Source: Erwinia_E haradaeae_A
GTDB taxonomy: Bacteria; Pseudomonadota; Gammaproteobacteria; Enterobacterales; Enterobacteriaceae
Direction: 5' to 3'
DNA length: 64,000 bases
Assembly (NCBI RefSeq): GCF_900698965.1
Contig: NZ_LR217725.1
Coordinates: 62,001 to 126,000 of the forward strand
Shown here piece by piece: positions 51,350 through 60,320 of this stretch. The notes under the pieces were generated by a model, which was given only the letters and a program-made list of their open reading frames with translations, did not search any database and was not told the origin of the DNA. The position numbers and the translations under genes are program-made. Position 1 is the stretch's first letter. Every line of letters begins with the position of its first letter.

Positions 51350-51413
51350 AACCTACTGTATCAGATTCATTAGATTCATCTGACTCTAGTGAATCTGATA
51401 CAGTAGGTTTTTA
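51350..51413 (+). terminator. Very long hairpin, 20-bp perfect stem plus inner pairing, then TTTTTATT
   Basis: The outer 20-bp arms (51350-51369 and 51390-51409) are exact complements. The inner 20 bases also pair through TAGA/TCTA and TCA/TGA, with one G-U pair and one mismatch, so the whole 60 nt forms one nearly complete hairpin. TTTTTATT overlaps and follows its 3' arm, as in an intrinsic terminator. Normal terminators have 6-12 bp stems, so this is exceptional. It lies 384 bp after coaE and about 300 bp before lepA. Confidence 0.6.
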
Positions 51414-51715
51414 TTACAGTGCTATCATGTATGAAAATAGCATTAATATCTAAAGGATATGTTTGGTTATGAGCATAGGTAGCATTGTGTAGATTCGATT
51501 ATTATAAAACATAGAAAGACATGGATCTAACCATATGCTAGTAAGCACTAGAAATGTTCTTAATCTCTAAATCTCATGCTATATGTTGTGGTCTAAAAAT
51601 AGTAAGATCTGCACTGCGACGTTGGCAATGCCTAGCAATACCTACAAACCTAACAATTAAAAATGATTTTAGCTATTATCCATACATATCCACATTATTA
51701 TTGAAAGTCTGCCAA

Positions 51716-53524
51716 ATGATATTAATAAATCAGATACGAAACTTTTCTATTATTGCTCATATTGATCATGGAAAATCAACGATCGCAGATCGTTTAATTC
51801 AGATGTGTGGGGGTCTAACAGATCGTAAAATAACGGAGCAGGTGTTAGACTCCATGGAATTAGAGCGCGAACGTGGCATTACCATTAAAGCACAAAGCGT
51901 TACGCTTACGTATCATGCGCAAGACGGTAAAGTATATCAACTGAATTTTATTGATACACCAGGACATGTCGATTTCTCATATGAAGTTTCTCGATCTCTT
52001 GGGGCATGTGAAGGCGCAATTCTTGTGATTGATGCTGCACAGGGAGTAGAAGCACAAACTATCGCTAATTTTTATAGTGCAATAGAAATGAACCTAAGAG
52101 TGATTCCTGTACTTAACAAAATAGACTTACGTACAGCAGATCCGGTAAGAGTTCTTCAAGAGATTGAAGACATGATCGGGCTTGATACTACTGATGCTAT
52201 CATGTGTTCAGCTAAAACTGGTGTGGGAATATCTGATATGCTAGAGCGTTTGATACGGGATATTCCACCACCTATAGGGGACCCCCAGGGGCCGTTACAA
52301 GCATTGATAATTGATTCCTGGTTTGATAATTATCTTGGTGTTGTGTCTCTAACACGTATTAAAAATGGCATTTTACGTCAAGGTACAAAAATTAAAGTAA
52401 TGAGCACTGGTCAGGTTTACACAATAGATCGTGCCGGTATTTTTACTCCAAAACGCAAAGATACCGGAATTTTACACTGCGGTGAAGTAGGCTGGATAGT
52501 ATGTGGTGTAAAAGATGTTTTGGGTATGCCAGTAGGTGATACACTCACTTTAGCTAATAATATAGCGATGAATGCATTACCTGGCTTTAAAAAAGTAGCA
52601 CCACAAGTTTATGCTGGTTTATTTCCGATTAAATCTCATGATTACGAATCCTTACGCAATGCTTTAGGCAAGTTACGTCTAAACGATGCCTCATTGTTTT
52701 ATGAACCAGAAAATTCTACAGCTTTAGGGTTTGGCTTTCGTTGCGGATTTCTTGGTTTGTTACATATGGAAATTGTCAAAGAGCGTCTCGAGCGTGAATA
52801 TAACCTTGAGCTTATGATTACTGCTCCTACCGTTGTATACCAAATCAAAACAGTTAATGGTGATCTGATTGATATAGACAGCCCCACTAAGTTGCCTCCA
52901 AGTAATAAGATAGTAGAGTTGCGTGAGCCAATTGCTGAATGTCAAGTGTTAGTACCACAGGAGTATCTCGGTAATGTGATAATGTTATGCACTAAAAAAC
53001 GTGGCACCCAAACAAGTATAGTTTATCATGAAAAACAAGTTGCCCTTACTTATGATATACCCATGTCTGAAGTGATTCTTGATTTTTTTAGTCATCTTAA
53101 GTCTACGACACGTGGTTATGCCTCTCTGGAATATCGTTTTAAAAATTTTTCCGTGGCTGATATGGTACGTGTTGATATTATAATTAATAACGAGCGCATC
53201 GATGCGTTGTCATTAATTACTCATCGTGAGCATGCGCAGTTTTATGGTCGTGAGCTTGTAAATAAACTGACACAGATTATTCCTCGCCAACAATTTGAAG
53301 TTATTATACAAGCGAGTATTGGAAATAATATTTTTGCTCGCGGTACGGTAAAACAGTTGCGTAAAAATGTTCTTGCTAAGTGTTATGGCGGCGATATTAG
53401 TCGTAAGAAGAAATTACTTCAGAAACAAAAAGATGGTAAAAAACGCATGAAAAACATAGGAAAAATTGAACTACCGCAGGAAGCGTTTCTTACGATAATG
53501 CATGTTTCTATAGAGAATAAATAA
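51716..53524 (+). CDS. lepA: Elongation factor 4 (LepA) GTPase
   Basis: LepA is a ribosome-bound translational GTPase linked to initiation and 30S assembly. I place the start at ATG 51716, giving 602 residues (E. coli 599); the open frame upstream encodes nothing LepA-like. GTPase motifs are AHIDHGKST (P-loop, about residue 13), the switch segment ERERGITIKAQSV, DTPGHVDF, NKIDL and SAKTG. The unique LepA C-terminal domain is intact (LRKNVLAKCYGGDISRKKK, then LPQEAFLTIMHV). It leads the conserved lepA-lepB-rnc-era block; lepB starts 32 bp after it. Confidence 0.98.
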   Translation: MILINQIRNFSIIAHIDHGKSTIADRLIQMCGGLTDRKITEQVLDSMELERERGITIKAQSVTLTYHAQDGKVYQLNFIDTPGHVDFSYEVSRSLGACEGAILVIDAAQGVEAQTIANFYSAIEMNLRVIPVLNKIDLRTADPVRVLQEIEDMIGLDTTDAIMCSAKTGVGISDMLERLIRDIPPPIGDPQGPLQALIIDSWFDNYLGVVSLTRIKNGILRQGTKIKVMSTGQVYTIDRAGIFTPKRKDTGILHCGEVGWIVCGVKDVLGMPVGDTLTLANNIAMNALPGFKKVAPQVYAGLFPIKSHDYESLRNALGKLRLNDASLFYEPENSTALGFGFRCGFLGLLHMEIVKERLEREYNLELMITAPTVVYQIKTVNGDLIDIDSPTKLPPSNKIVELREPIAECQVLVPQEYLGNVIMLCTKKRGTQTSIVYHEKQVALTYDIPMSEVILDFFSHLKSTTRGYASLEYRFKNFSVADMVRVDIIINNERIDALSLITHREHAQFYGRELVNKLTQIIPRQQFEVIIQASIGNNIFARGTVKQLRKNVLAKCYGGDISRKKKLLQKQKDGKKRMKNIGKIELPQEAFLTIMHVSIENK

Positions 53525-53556
53525 AATTTTATCATTTTATTCAAGAGGTTGTGGGT

Positions 53557-54513
53557 ATGACGGCTCATACATTCATAATAGTTTTAGCAATTGCAACGTC
53601 TATTAGCGGTTTAATATGGTGCCTGACGGCAGCTAAAAGGATGGTAGTTAAGGATAATGCACATGTAATGCAGTACCCTGTTGGTAATGTAACTACTATA
53701 TCGTATAGACTAAAATCATGTGTGGAAGGCATCGCATCAATCTTTCCAGTACTTTTGTTAATATTCATAGTTCGCTCATTTGGTTATGAACCCTTCCAGA
53801 TTCCCTCAGGATCTATGATGCCAACGTTATTACCTGGTGATTTTATTTTAGTGCAAAAGTATTCATATGGGTTGAAGAATCCAATGACGCAACGCACTCT
53901 GATTGAGACTGGGCATCCACATCGTGGTGATATTGTGGTGTTTAAATATCCAAAAGATAACACTCAAGATTATATCAAGCGGGTAATTGGTTTACCCGGT
54001 GATCTAGTAAGCTACAATCTTCTCAGTAAAACACTTTCAATTCAGCCAGATTTTATGAATACTAAACACTATAAAAGCTTATTGAAGGTGACTTATTCTG
54101 ATGTTAATACAGATCATCAAAGATTCATCACTCCTAATAAGGAGGAATTCAAAGACAATATAAAACACGAACTCATTGAAGAATTCAGAACGGAAGATCA
54201 TCGATTGGTGACTCGCATAGAAACACTCGATAGTGTGAAGCACGGCATCTTATTATTCAATGGAGCATGGAAAAATTTTAGGTCTTATTCTCAGAATGGG
54301 GTCGCAGAGCCCAAGATGACTTGGCTAGTTCCAGAGAATATGTACTTTATGATGGGAGACAACCGTGATAATAGCTCTGATAGTCGTTATTGGGGGTTTG
54401 TACCGGAAAATAATTTGGTTGGTAAAGCAACTGCTATATGGATGAGTTTTGATAAAAAAGAAGGTAAGTTTCCAACTGGTTTACGTCTTGGTCGTATTGG
54501 TATCATTCATTAA
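53557..54513 (+). CDS. lepB: Signal peptidase I
   Basis: This inner-membrane serine/lysine protease removes signal peptides from secreted proteins. ATG 53557 is preferred, with AAGAGG eight bases upstream; a GTG at 53551 is too close. The 318 residues (E. coli 324) contain two N-terminal membrane spans (about 4-24 and 58-74) and the catalytic pair Ser86 in PSGSMMPT and Lys141 in DYIKRVIGLPGD. The box E motif GDNRDNSSDSRYWG is also present. The non-catalytic domain II (about 165-240) is strongly diverged. With secB it supports retained Sec export. Confidence 0.97.
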   Translation: MTAHTFIIVLAIATSISGLIWCLTAAKRMVVKDNAHVMQYPVGNVTTISYRLKSCVEGIASIFPVLLLIFIVRSFGYEPFQIPSGSMMPTLLPGDFILVQKYSYGLKNPMTQRTLIETGHPHRGDIVVFKYPKDNTQDYIKRVIGLPGDLVSYNLLSKTLSIQPDFMNTKHYKSLLKVTYSDVNTDHQRFITPNKEEFKDNIKHELIEEFRTEDHRLVTRIETLDSVKHGILLFNGAWKNFRSYSQNGVAEPKMTWLVPENMYFMMGDNRDNSSDSRYWGFVPENNLVGKATAIWMSFDKKEGKFPTGLRLGRIGIIH

Positions 54514-54666
54514 AGCATTATTTTAGAGGTATGACTTAAATTAATAATTTTTATGATCTGAATGATATCAGTTCGCAGTGTATACACAATATATGCTGTG
54601 TGTATATTATTATTAAGTATGCCACTCCACAGAGGTATATTTATTAAATATCGCCACTGGCAAACC

Positions 54667-55347
54667 ATGGATACGGTAATCATGAATCATCTACAGAGAA
54701 AGATAGGCTATTTTTTTAAAAAAATTGAATTATTACAACAGGCATTAACACACCGCAGTTCTAGTCGTCAAAATAATGAAAGGTTCGAGTTTCTTGGGGA
54801 TTCTATTTTAAATTGCGTAATTTCTTATGCAATTTATCGAAGTTTTCCATGTATTGATGAAGGTGAGTTGAGTCGTATGCGTTCTACATTAGTACGTGGC
54901 TATACCTTAGCCGAAATGGCACGAGAGTTTAATTTGGGTTCGCATTTAACTTTAAGTCGAGGAGAATGGAAAAGTGGTGGCTATAAGCGTCAATCTATTT
55001 TATCTAATGCTATGGAAGCTTTAATTGGTGGCATATTTTTAGATAGTAACATGAAGACGGTAGAACGGTTGATTCTTAATTGGTACGACTCTCGTTTACA
55101 TACTATTCAACCAGGAAATGAACAAAAAGATCCTAAAACGCGTCTGCAAGAATTCTTACAAGGAAACCATCTTCCGCTGCCATTTTATCTTGTATCTCAG
55201 ATACAAGGTTCAGAGCACCATCAGTCATTTACGATTCAATGCACAGTTAGTGGAATAACAGAACCAGTAGTAGGAACTGGTTTTAGTCGTCGTCAAGCTG
55301 AGCAAGAAACTGCTCAAAAAGCCTTAATTAAGTTGGGTATTGAATGA
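54667..55347 (+). CDS. rnc: Ribonuclease III with Asp114-to-Asn change
   Basis: RNase III cleaves double-stranded RNA, including the stems around 16S and 23S rRNA precursors. From ATG 54667 the protein has 226 residues, exactly the E. coli length; the open frame upstream is unrelated. The signature NERFEFLGDS keeps Glu38, Glu41 and Asp45, and Glu117 is kept, but the metal-ligand Asp114 is Asn (segment ILSNAMEALIGG; codon AAT). The double-stranded-RNA-binding domain (about 155-226) is intact. It overlaps era by four bases (ATGA). Confidence 0.97.
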   Translation: MDTVIMNHLQRKIGYFFKKIELLQQALTHRSSSRQNNERFEFLGDSILNCVISYAIYRSFPCIDEGELSRMRSTLVRGYTLAEMAREFNLGSHLTLSRGEWKSGGYKRQSILSNAMEALIGGIFLDSNMKTVERLILNWYDSRLHTIQPGNEQKDPKTRLQEFLQGNHLPLPFYLVSQIQGSEHHQSFTIQCTVSGITEPVVGTGFSRRQAEQETAQKALIKLGIE

Positions 55348-56249
55348 GAAAAAACATCACCTACTGTGGCTTTATTGCTATAATAGGGCGCCCGAATGTG
55401 GGAAAGTCAACTTTATTGAATCAACTTATCAAACAGAAGATCTCTATTACTTCACGTAAGCCGCATACTACGCGTCATGAGATTATCGGAATTCAAAGCG
55501 AAGGAATATATCAAGCTATCTATATTGATACACCTGGTTTATGTATAGAAGAAAAACGCACTACTGATCGCTGCATGAATCAAATAGCAAAAAACTCTAT
55601 TGCTAATTCCAGGCTCATAATTTTTATAATAGAAGGAATGAATTGGACTATTTCTGATCAAATAGTCATGAATAACCTAAAAAATAAATCATTAGTTCTT
55701 TTGGTGATTAATAAGATTGATTATATTTCTGATAAAAAATTGTTATTACCGTATCTGCAGCTCCTGAATCAAAAGAGACATTTTATAGATATAGTGCCTA
55801 TATCTGCTAAGATAGGAACAAATATTGATGTTATTAGTGGAATTGTTCACCAATACCTTCCACAGTCAGAGCACTATTTTCCAAAAACATGTATAATGAA
55901 TCACTCTAAACAATTTATGGCATCAGAAGTTATTCGTGAAAAGCTCATGCGATCTCTCGGAGCAGAGCTTCCATATTCAGTCACAGTTACAATAGAAAAA
56001 TTTTTTATCAATGAGCGTGGTGGGTTAACGATCCATGGGGTCATTTTCGTAGAAAGCACAAGCCATAAAAAGATAGTCATTGGTCATAAAGGGGGTAAGA
56101 TAAAAATTATTGGTGTTGCAGCACGTCAAAATATGGAAGTAATGTTTGGAACAAAAATCCATCTGGAGCTCTGGGTACAAATTATGTCTGGCGGAAGAGA
56201 TTATAAGAATATATTACCAAATATAGAATATAAGAATCTGACATTATAA
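55344..56249 (+). CDS. era: GTPase Era
   Basis: Era binds the 3' end of 16S rRNA and aids 30S maturation. The 301 residues equal the E. coli length. The G-domain has GRPNVGKST (P-loop), DTPGL, NKID and the SAK segment. The C-terminal KH domain has RERGG-like NERGGLTIHG and the RNA-binding GHKGGKIKIIG. The last 30 residues are more diverged than the rest. It is translationally coupled to rnc and ends the lepA block; recO and pdxJ, which follow in E. coli, are absent. Confidence 0.97.
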   Translation: MRKNITYCGFIAIIGRPNVGKSTLLNQLIKQKISITSRKPHTTRHEIIGIQSEGIYQAIYIDTPGLCIEEKRTTDRCMNQIAKNSIANSRLIIFIIEGMNWTISDQIVMNNLKNKSLVLLVINKIDYISDKKLLLPYLQLLNQKRHFIDIVPISAKIGTNIDVISGIVHQYLPQSEHYFPKTCIMNHSKQFMASEVIREKLMRSLGAELPYSVTVTIEKFFINERGGLTIHGVIFVESTSHKKIVIGHKGGKIKIIGVAARQNMEVMFGTKIHLELWVQIMSGGRDYKNILPNIEYKNLTL

Positions 56250-56616
56250 TAGGTATACCAAAAGCGTTGTCGTATGTTCAAATAGAGATTTTAGAATCTA
56301 TTAATTCTGGCTATAGTTAGCACTTATAAAGTATAACCATTATCCATTATAGATTTTACATAGTAATTATGTATAGACTACATTTCTAATAAATATTAAA
56401 TGTTAGTAGAGATATATTGTCATATAACATGATCAGACCTATCTCTTTTTATTATATAAGAACTTATGACTCTGATAGATCGGATGTATTGTTGAATGAT
56501 GCACAGGGTGTTTCACCTGGACGTATGAGGTGTGCGTATATGTATACTTACTGTGATTTCAGTTCTATATGAGATGCACTAGACAATATTTTATATTAAA
56601 TGGGTCGGTTCATCAG
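56250..56616. other. Spacer between convergent era and rsmA
   Basis: Nothing gene-like is visible. A small hairpin (GGGTG-TTT-CACCT) lies near 56507-56519. Confidence 0.5.
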
Positions 56617-57423
56617 TCACTGATCATTTTTAGCTAACTTCTCTGCTAATTGACAATACTGAAAAACACTAACATCTTCTGCACGTAACTCCGGTGAAAT
56701 ATTCATTTCTATTAATCGCTTACTAGAGATTAGGTATCCAAGGCTATTTCGTATTTTTTTACGACGTTGATTGAAGGCTTCTGTAGTAATATGATGTAAA
56801 TCATAGATGAATTGGGGTGATTGTTGTACTGTTCTTATAGGGATAAATCGCACGACCTTAGAGTTAACCTTTGGAGGTGGGATAAAGGCATTGGGTGGAA
56901 CTGGAATTACTGGAAACATCCGGCAATAATACTGAGACATAACGGATAAACGACCATAATTTTTGTTTCCTGGATAAGCTAACAAACGATCCGCTACCTC
57001 TTGTTGCAACATAAAATACATATCACAAATGACGCTAATATGACTAAAAAGATAAAATATTAATGGTGTAGAAATATTATAAGGCAAGTTGCCAAAGATG
57101 CGTAATAATTGGTTCTTTTTTTTTGAAAAACCTGAAAAATCAAATTTTAAGGCATCTTGTTGGAAGATAGTGATCTTTCCCTTTAAAGACGAATGATGTT
57201 TGAGACGTGATGCTAGATCTCTGTCAATTTCAATTACTGTTAGAGCATCTATCAGTTTTCCTATTTTTTGCGTTATTGCACCAAGCCCAGGTCCAATCTC
57301 AAGCATTAACTCCCCATTCTGGGGAGCAATAGCATTAATAATAGCATCAATAATATATTGATCATGCAAAAAATGTTGTCCAAAACGTTTTCTGGGTTTA
57401 TGCCCGTGGTGCATCTGAGTCAT
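56617..57423 (-). CDS. rsmA: 16S rRNA dimethyladenosine transferase
   Basis: RsmA (KsgA) dimethylates two adjacent adenosines in helix 45 near the 3' end of 16S rRNA, a late 30S check. The 268 residues compare with 273 in E. coli. KPRKRFGQHFLHD opens the fold, LEIGPGLGAIT is the SAM-binding loop, EIDRDLA the acidic motif, and the catalytic FGNLPYNIST is intact. The C-terminal domain has TTEAFNQRRKKIRNSLG. Together with rnc, era and lepA it makes this region rich in ribosome-maturation genes. Confidence 0.98.
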   Translation of the reverse strand: MTQMHHGHKPRKRFGQHFLHDQYIIDAIINAIAPQNGELMLEIGPGLGAITQKIGKLIDALTVIEIDRDLASRLKHHSSLKGKITIFQQDALKFDFSGFSKKKNQLLRIFGNLPYNISTPLIFYLFSHISVICDMYFMLQQEVADRLLAYPGNKNYGRLSVMSQYYCRMFPVIPVPPNAFIPPPKVNSKVVRFIPIRTVQQSPQFIYDLHHITTEAFNQRRKKIRNSLGYLISSKRLIEMNISPELRAEDVSVFQYCQLAEKLAKNDQ

Positions 57424-57770
57424 TATCAGTTCTTGAACGTAAGCATATCTAAGGAATAGATTTATGTATATTTTAAGTATGATGTTTTGTTAGCAAATGC
57501 TATTGCGAGTAAATTTTATTCAATTTTAAACCTATTTCTCAATTATAAATACTGCTTAGTTTAGTTTGTTAATCTTATACGATGAGGCTATGCCTTAATT
57601 CTATTAAAGCTATTTCAGAAAAAACACGATGTGCTTAAGATCTGGATAATCTATATGAATTGTGTTTGAGTATTTATTGATATACATACTCAAACTGAGA
57701 TCTTCTTTGCATCTCCCCTGTAAAGACCTCCGCTCTTTTTTTGCATTTGAAGTTTCCTCTGAGAATACTC

Positions 57771-57802
57771 TTTAATATTATTAAATTTTTTAATATTATT
57801 AA
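57771..57802. repeat. 14-bp direct repeat, each copy nearly palindromic
   Basis: TTTAATATTATTAA occurs at 57771-57784 and 57789-57802, separated by four bases. Confidence 0.8.
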
Positions 57803-57896
57803 GTATAATTACTGTTCATTTAAGTGTTGATTCAAAATTACATAAAAATCAAAGTAAAAGTATAAACCACTATTTCTGTTTTTATACAGATTTTCT

Positions 57897-57925
57897 TTAT
57901 TTATAAAATGGCGTTTTATAAATAA
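57897..57925. repeat. Perfect inverted repeat, 12-bp arms, 5-nt loop
   Basis: TTATTTATAAAA and TTTTATAAATAA pair exactly around TGGCG, upstream of rsmA and beyond the 3' end of tRNA-Arg. Confidence 0.85.
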
Positions 57926-58268
57926 CACTTACCGGTATGACTAGCAATAGTCAGTTCGATCCCGTGATCATGAAATAAGCTACCAGAATATTTTATGTTC
58001 TGTAATTATTATTACAATGCCGAAATGTTATATGGCGCGTTTAAGTTTCGCAGATTCTTTATTCTTTATAAGAATATATATTTTCTGTATATTTAAGCAA
58101 TCTTTAACTAAAGATATATCGCTAATGATAGATGCCATGGGAACTAGTATTGCTTAATCTAACTCTTTTTATACATACATAATATATATGTAGTATGCCA
58201 TACGATACTAAATATATGTATGATAGTATCATTATAATGTTACTTGAAGAACTGAAAAACTCTAGTGA

Positions 58269-58345
58269 TGGCACGCCCTACAGGGTTCGAACCTGTGACC
58301 TACGGCTTAGAAGGCCGGTGCTCTATCCAGCTAAGCTAAGGGCGC
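58269..58345 (-). tRNA. argU: tRNA-Arg(UCU)
   Basis: This 77-nt tRNA reads AGA/AGG codons. The anticodon loop CTTCTAA gives UCU, the T-loop GTTCGAA and encoded CCA are present, and the sequence follows E. coli argU closely. Two departures are seen: base 72 is T, making G1-U72 rather than G1-C72, and the outermost anticodon-stem pair 27-43 is C against U instead of A-U. In E. coli argU also lies near folD, so the neighbourhood supports the name. Confidence 0.96.
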
Positions 58346-59749
58346 ATGCCACATGAATATTATATGTTATGTATATGATGAGTCAACTGTTTTACTTTAA
58401 TACTAGGTAAAGTATACTGATACGTATAACAATATTGTTATTAAATCAAGCCACATGATAAAGAGCGTTCATATGACACAATGTATGTAGTGCATCACTG
58501 GTGGTGTAAATAGACCTGACTAGCAGTTATGCGATTTTTTAGTATCACCAGAAAATTCTTGGCATCTCGTTAGAGCTCAAGAGAGATGGATACACTGAAT
58601 ATTTCTATTATTCTCAATATAACAGCAATATGTAACCTGTGTGGGTTGATATGGAATTTTAGTACATACAACTTTATTGTATGTTTAAAACGAATGTATT
58701 TTGAAGTGATATACTCTGCGCATTGTTGCGCATTGTGCGCTAATATCACATTTATATACTGTCTCTGATGCTTTTATTGAATATCTAATAAAAAATGCAT
58801 CTCAAGAGATTAATTGTCGTTCTATTTTGAGAATTTTTAAAGATCATGTTTAAAATGTAAGGTAAGTCAATTACTAACTGCAATGCAGTGCATGCACTGT
58901 GCTATTATATATATAATACATTGAGTATATATTTTATATGATGTTATAAGTATAACGTAAAATAATTTGTTATAATTTTAGTGTTTAACATGCCCACATA
59001 ACATGTAGACTGTATGGATTAGTTCTTCGAATCAGAGTAAAATCTTCTTTCTGGATATAGACACTGGATCCTTATTACGACGTAAATACTGATTGAGTTT
59101 AATTCACTTTCTAAGTCTGTTAAATTATATTGATTGTAATCATGATGATTATATCTAACTGAGAGTTGTTAACTATGAGTCAACTTGTATATGATGCGAC
59201 TACACAGATCAATCACATTAAAAAAGGAAGTATTTTTTATTCTGAGTAAGAATTATACAGGTGCGTGAGTTTGTGTCAATATTAATAAAAATTTTCAGTG
59301 AGTTTCCGTGATATTCGTTTCTCAACTCAAGATGGATGGGTAATGTTCGTAGTGCATATGTATTGGAATTGGCTTTTGAAAATAATTTATCTGTATACTG
59401 TGTTTTTAAGCTTAATGTTATAGTTTACTGTTAATTCTGCTATGTATCTTACTGCTCATGTATTTAAAAGTCATAAGCGTTAGTTTGTAATAGATTGCAA
59501 TTTCAATAATTACAATTAGCGTAACAAAGAACTGCAAAATCGTCAGATATGTGGCCGCGAATACTAGGTAAATACTAGGCTAATAGCTGAATATTAGTGC
59601 AGAGACTGATTTTACGCAGTGTAAACGCAATTGATATTAATGTAAGCAAGCACTCTGCTATAGTTTAGATTCTACTTATGACGCACTGAGTTTAAAGTAT
59701 TACTTCATATTCTATAAATAGCCTATGGGATGATAACAGCTATTATGAT

Positions 59750-59809
59750 ATGTTAGTCTAACATCGTCTAACATTTATTATGATATCATAATCATAATAA
59801 ATGTTAGAC
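59750..59809. repeat. Compound palindrome, 19-bp perfect arms, 6-nt loop
   Basis: GTCTAACATTTATTATGAT (59766-59784) and its exact complement (59791-59809) flank ATCATA. Immediately before it lies a second palindrome, ATGTTAG-T-CTAACAT (59750-59764), sharing the CTAACAT word, so alternative folds are possible. No terminator T-run follows. Confidence 0.9.
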
Positions 59810-60188
59810 TTAGACAATGTAAGATAGTCGTTATTACTAATACAATATTATATTGGTTTTCAGTCTGAGGTCTCTCTATGTCAAAGCTACAGACTGTTAA
59901 TAAATATAAAAATTTCAATAGCATTGTGACTGATTTAGTTGCAACAACCACAGAGATATGTAAAAATCAATAGTGCAGCATAGTCTTTGGTGTTATAGTT
60001 TCAAGAATCTTAGAATACTTTAGATACAGTATGTTTTAGATACTGGTTTTAGATACTGTATGTAAAGTATTATTATCTTTGGTTATCTACGACCATCTAC
60101 TAAAATATTACTTTATGTATATTTGATGTTGAGATTATATACCATAAAGTATTTTTAAAATATCATGATAAGTGTGATCAAAGATCAC

Positions 60189-60220
60189 GTAAAATACATA
60201 TACAGTAAAATACACATACA
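60189..60220. repeat. Tandem duplication, 16 bp x 2, one mismatch
   Basis: GTAAAATACATATACA is followed directly by GTAAAATACACATACA, about 100 bp upstream of folD. Confidence 0.85.
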
Positions 60221-60320
60221 GGTAAATTATATACATTTAACGTAACTATCCATTTTGGTATAACTAAACATCGATGCGCTTCACAATTGTCGAGTGTAAT
60301 GCAGAGGGACGCCTCATCTG

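Larger units (their letters stand above)
50967..51715. other. Gene-free spacer between coaE and lepA
   Basis: This 749-bp stretch carries two strong hairpins, at 51004-51028 and 51350-51413. The lepA reading frame is open upstream to 51554 but without similarity to LepA before 51716. Confidence 0.6.
57424..58268. other. Gene-free stretch, 0.85 kb
   Basis: No gene is visible. It contains a 10-bp inverted repeat (GTTTGAGTAT/ATACTCAAAC, 57664-57695), a 14-bp direct repeat at 57771-57802, and the perfect inverted repeat at 57897-57925. Confidence 0.6.
58346..60320. other. Gene-free stretch, 2.0 kb, between argU and folD
   Basis: No gene is visible. It contains the GC-richer palindrome CAGTGCATGCACTG (58886-58899), the compound palindrome at 59750-59809, three copies of TTTAGATAC at 60019, 60035 and 60048, and a tandem 16-mer at 60189-60220. 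AGAGGGA near 60303 precedes folD. Confidence 0.6.

Noticed and set aside
51554..51715. 54-codon upstream extension of lepA
   Set aside because: It has no LepA similarity; ATG 51716 gives the normal N-terminus.
54562..54666. 35-codon upstream extension of rnc
   Set aside because: It has no RNase III similarity, and starting at 54667 gives exactly the E. coli length.
58586..58768. 60-codon hydrophobic frame
   Set aside because: No similarity, and the purine-rich stretch directly abuts the ATG.
60173..60189. CRP-like site TGTGATCAAAGATCACG upstream of folD
   Set aside because: The half-sites are separated by seven rather than six bases, and folD is not a known CRP target.
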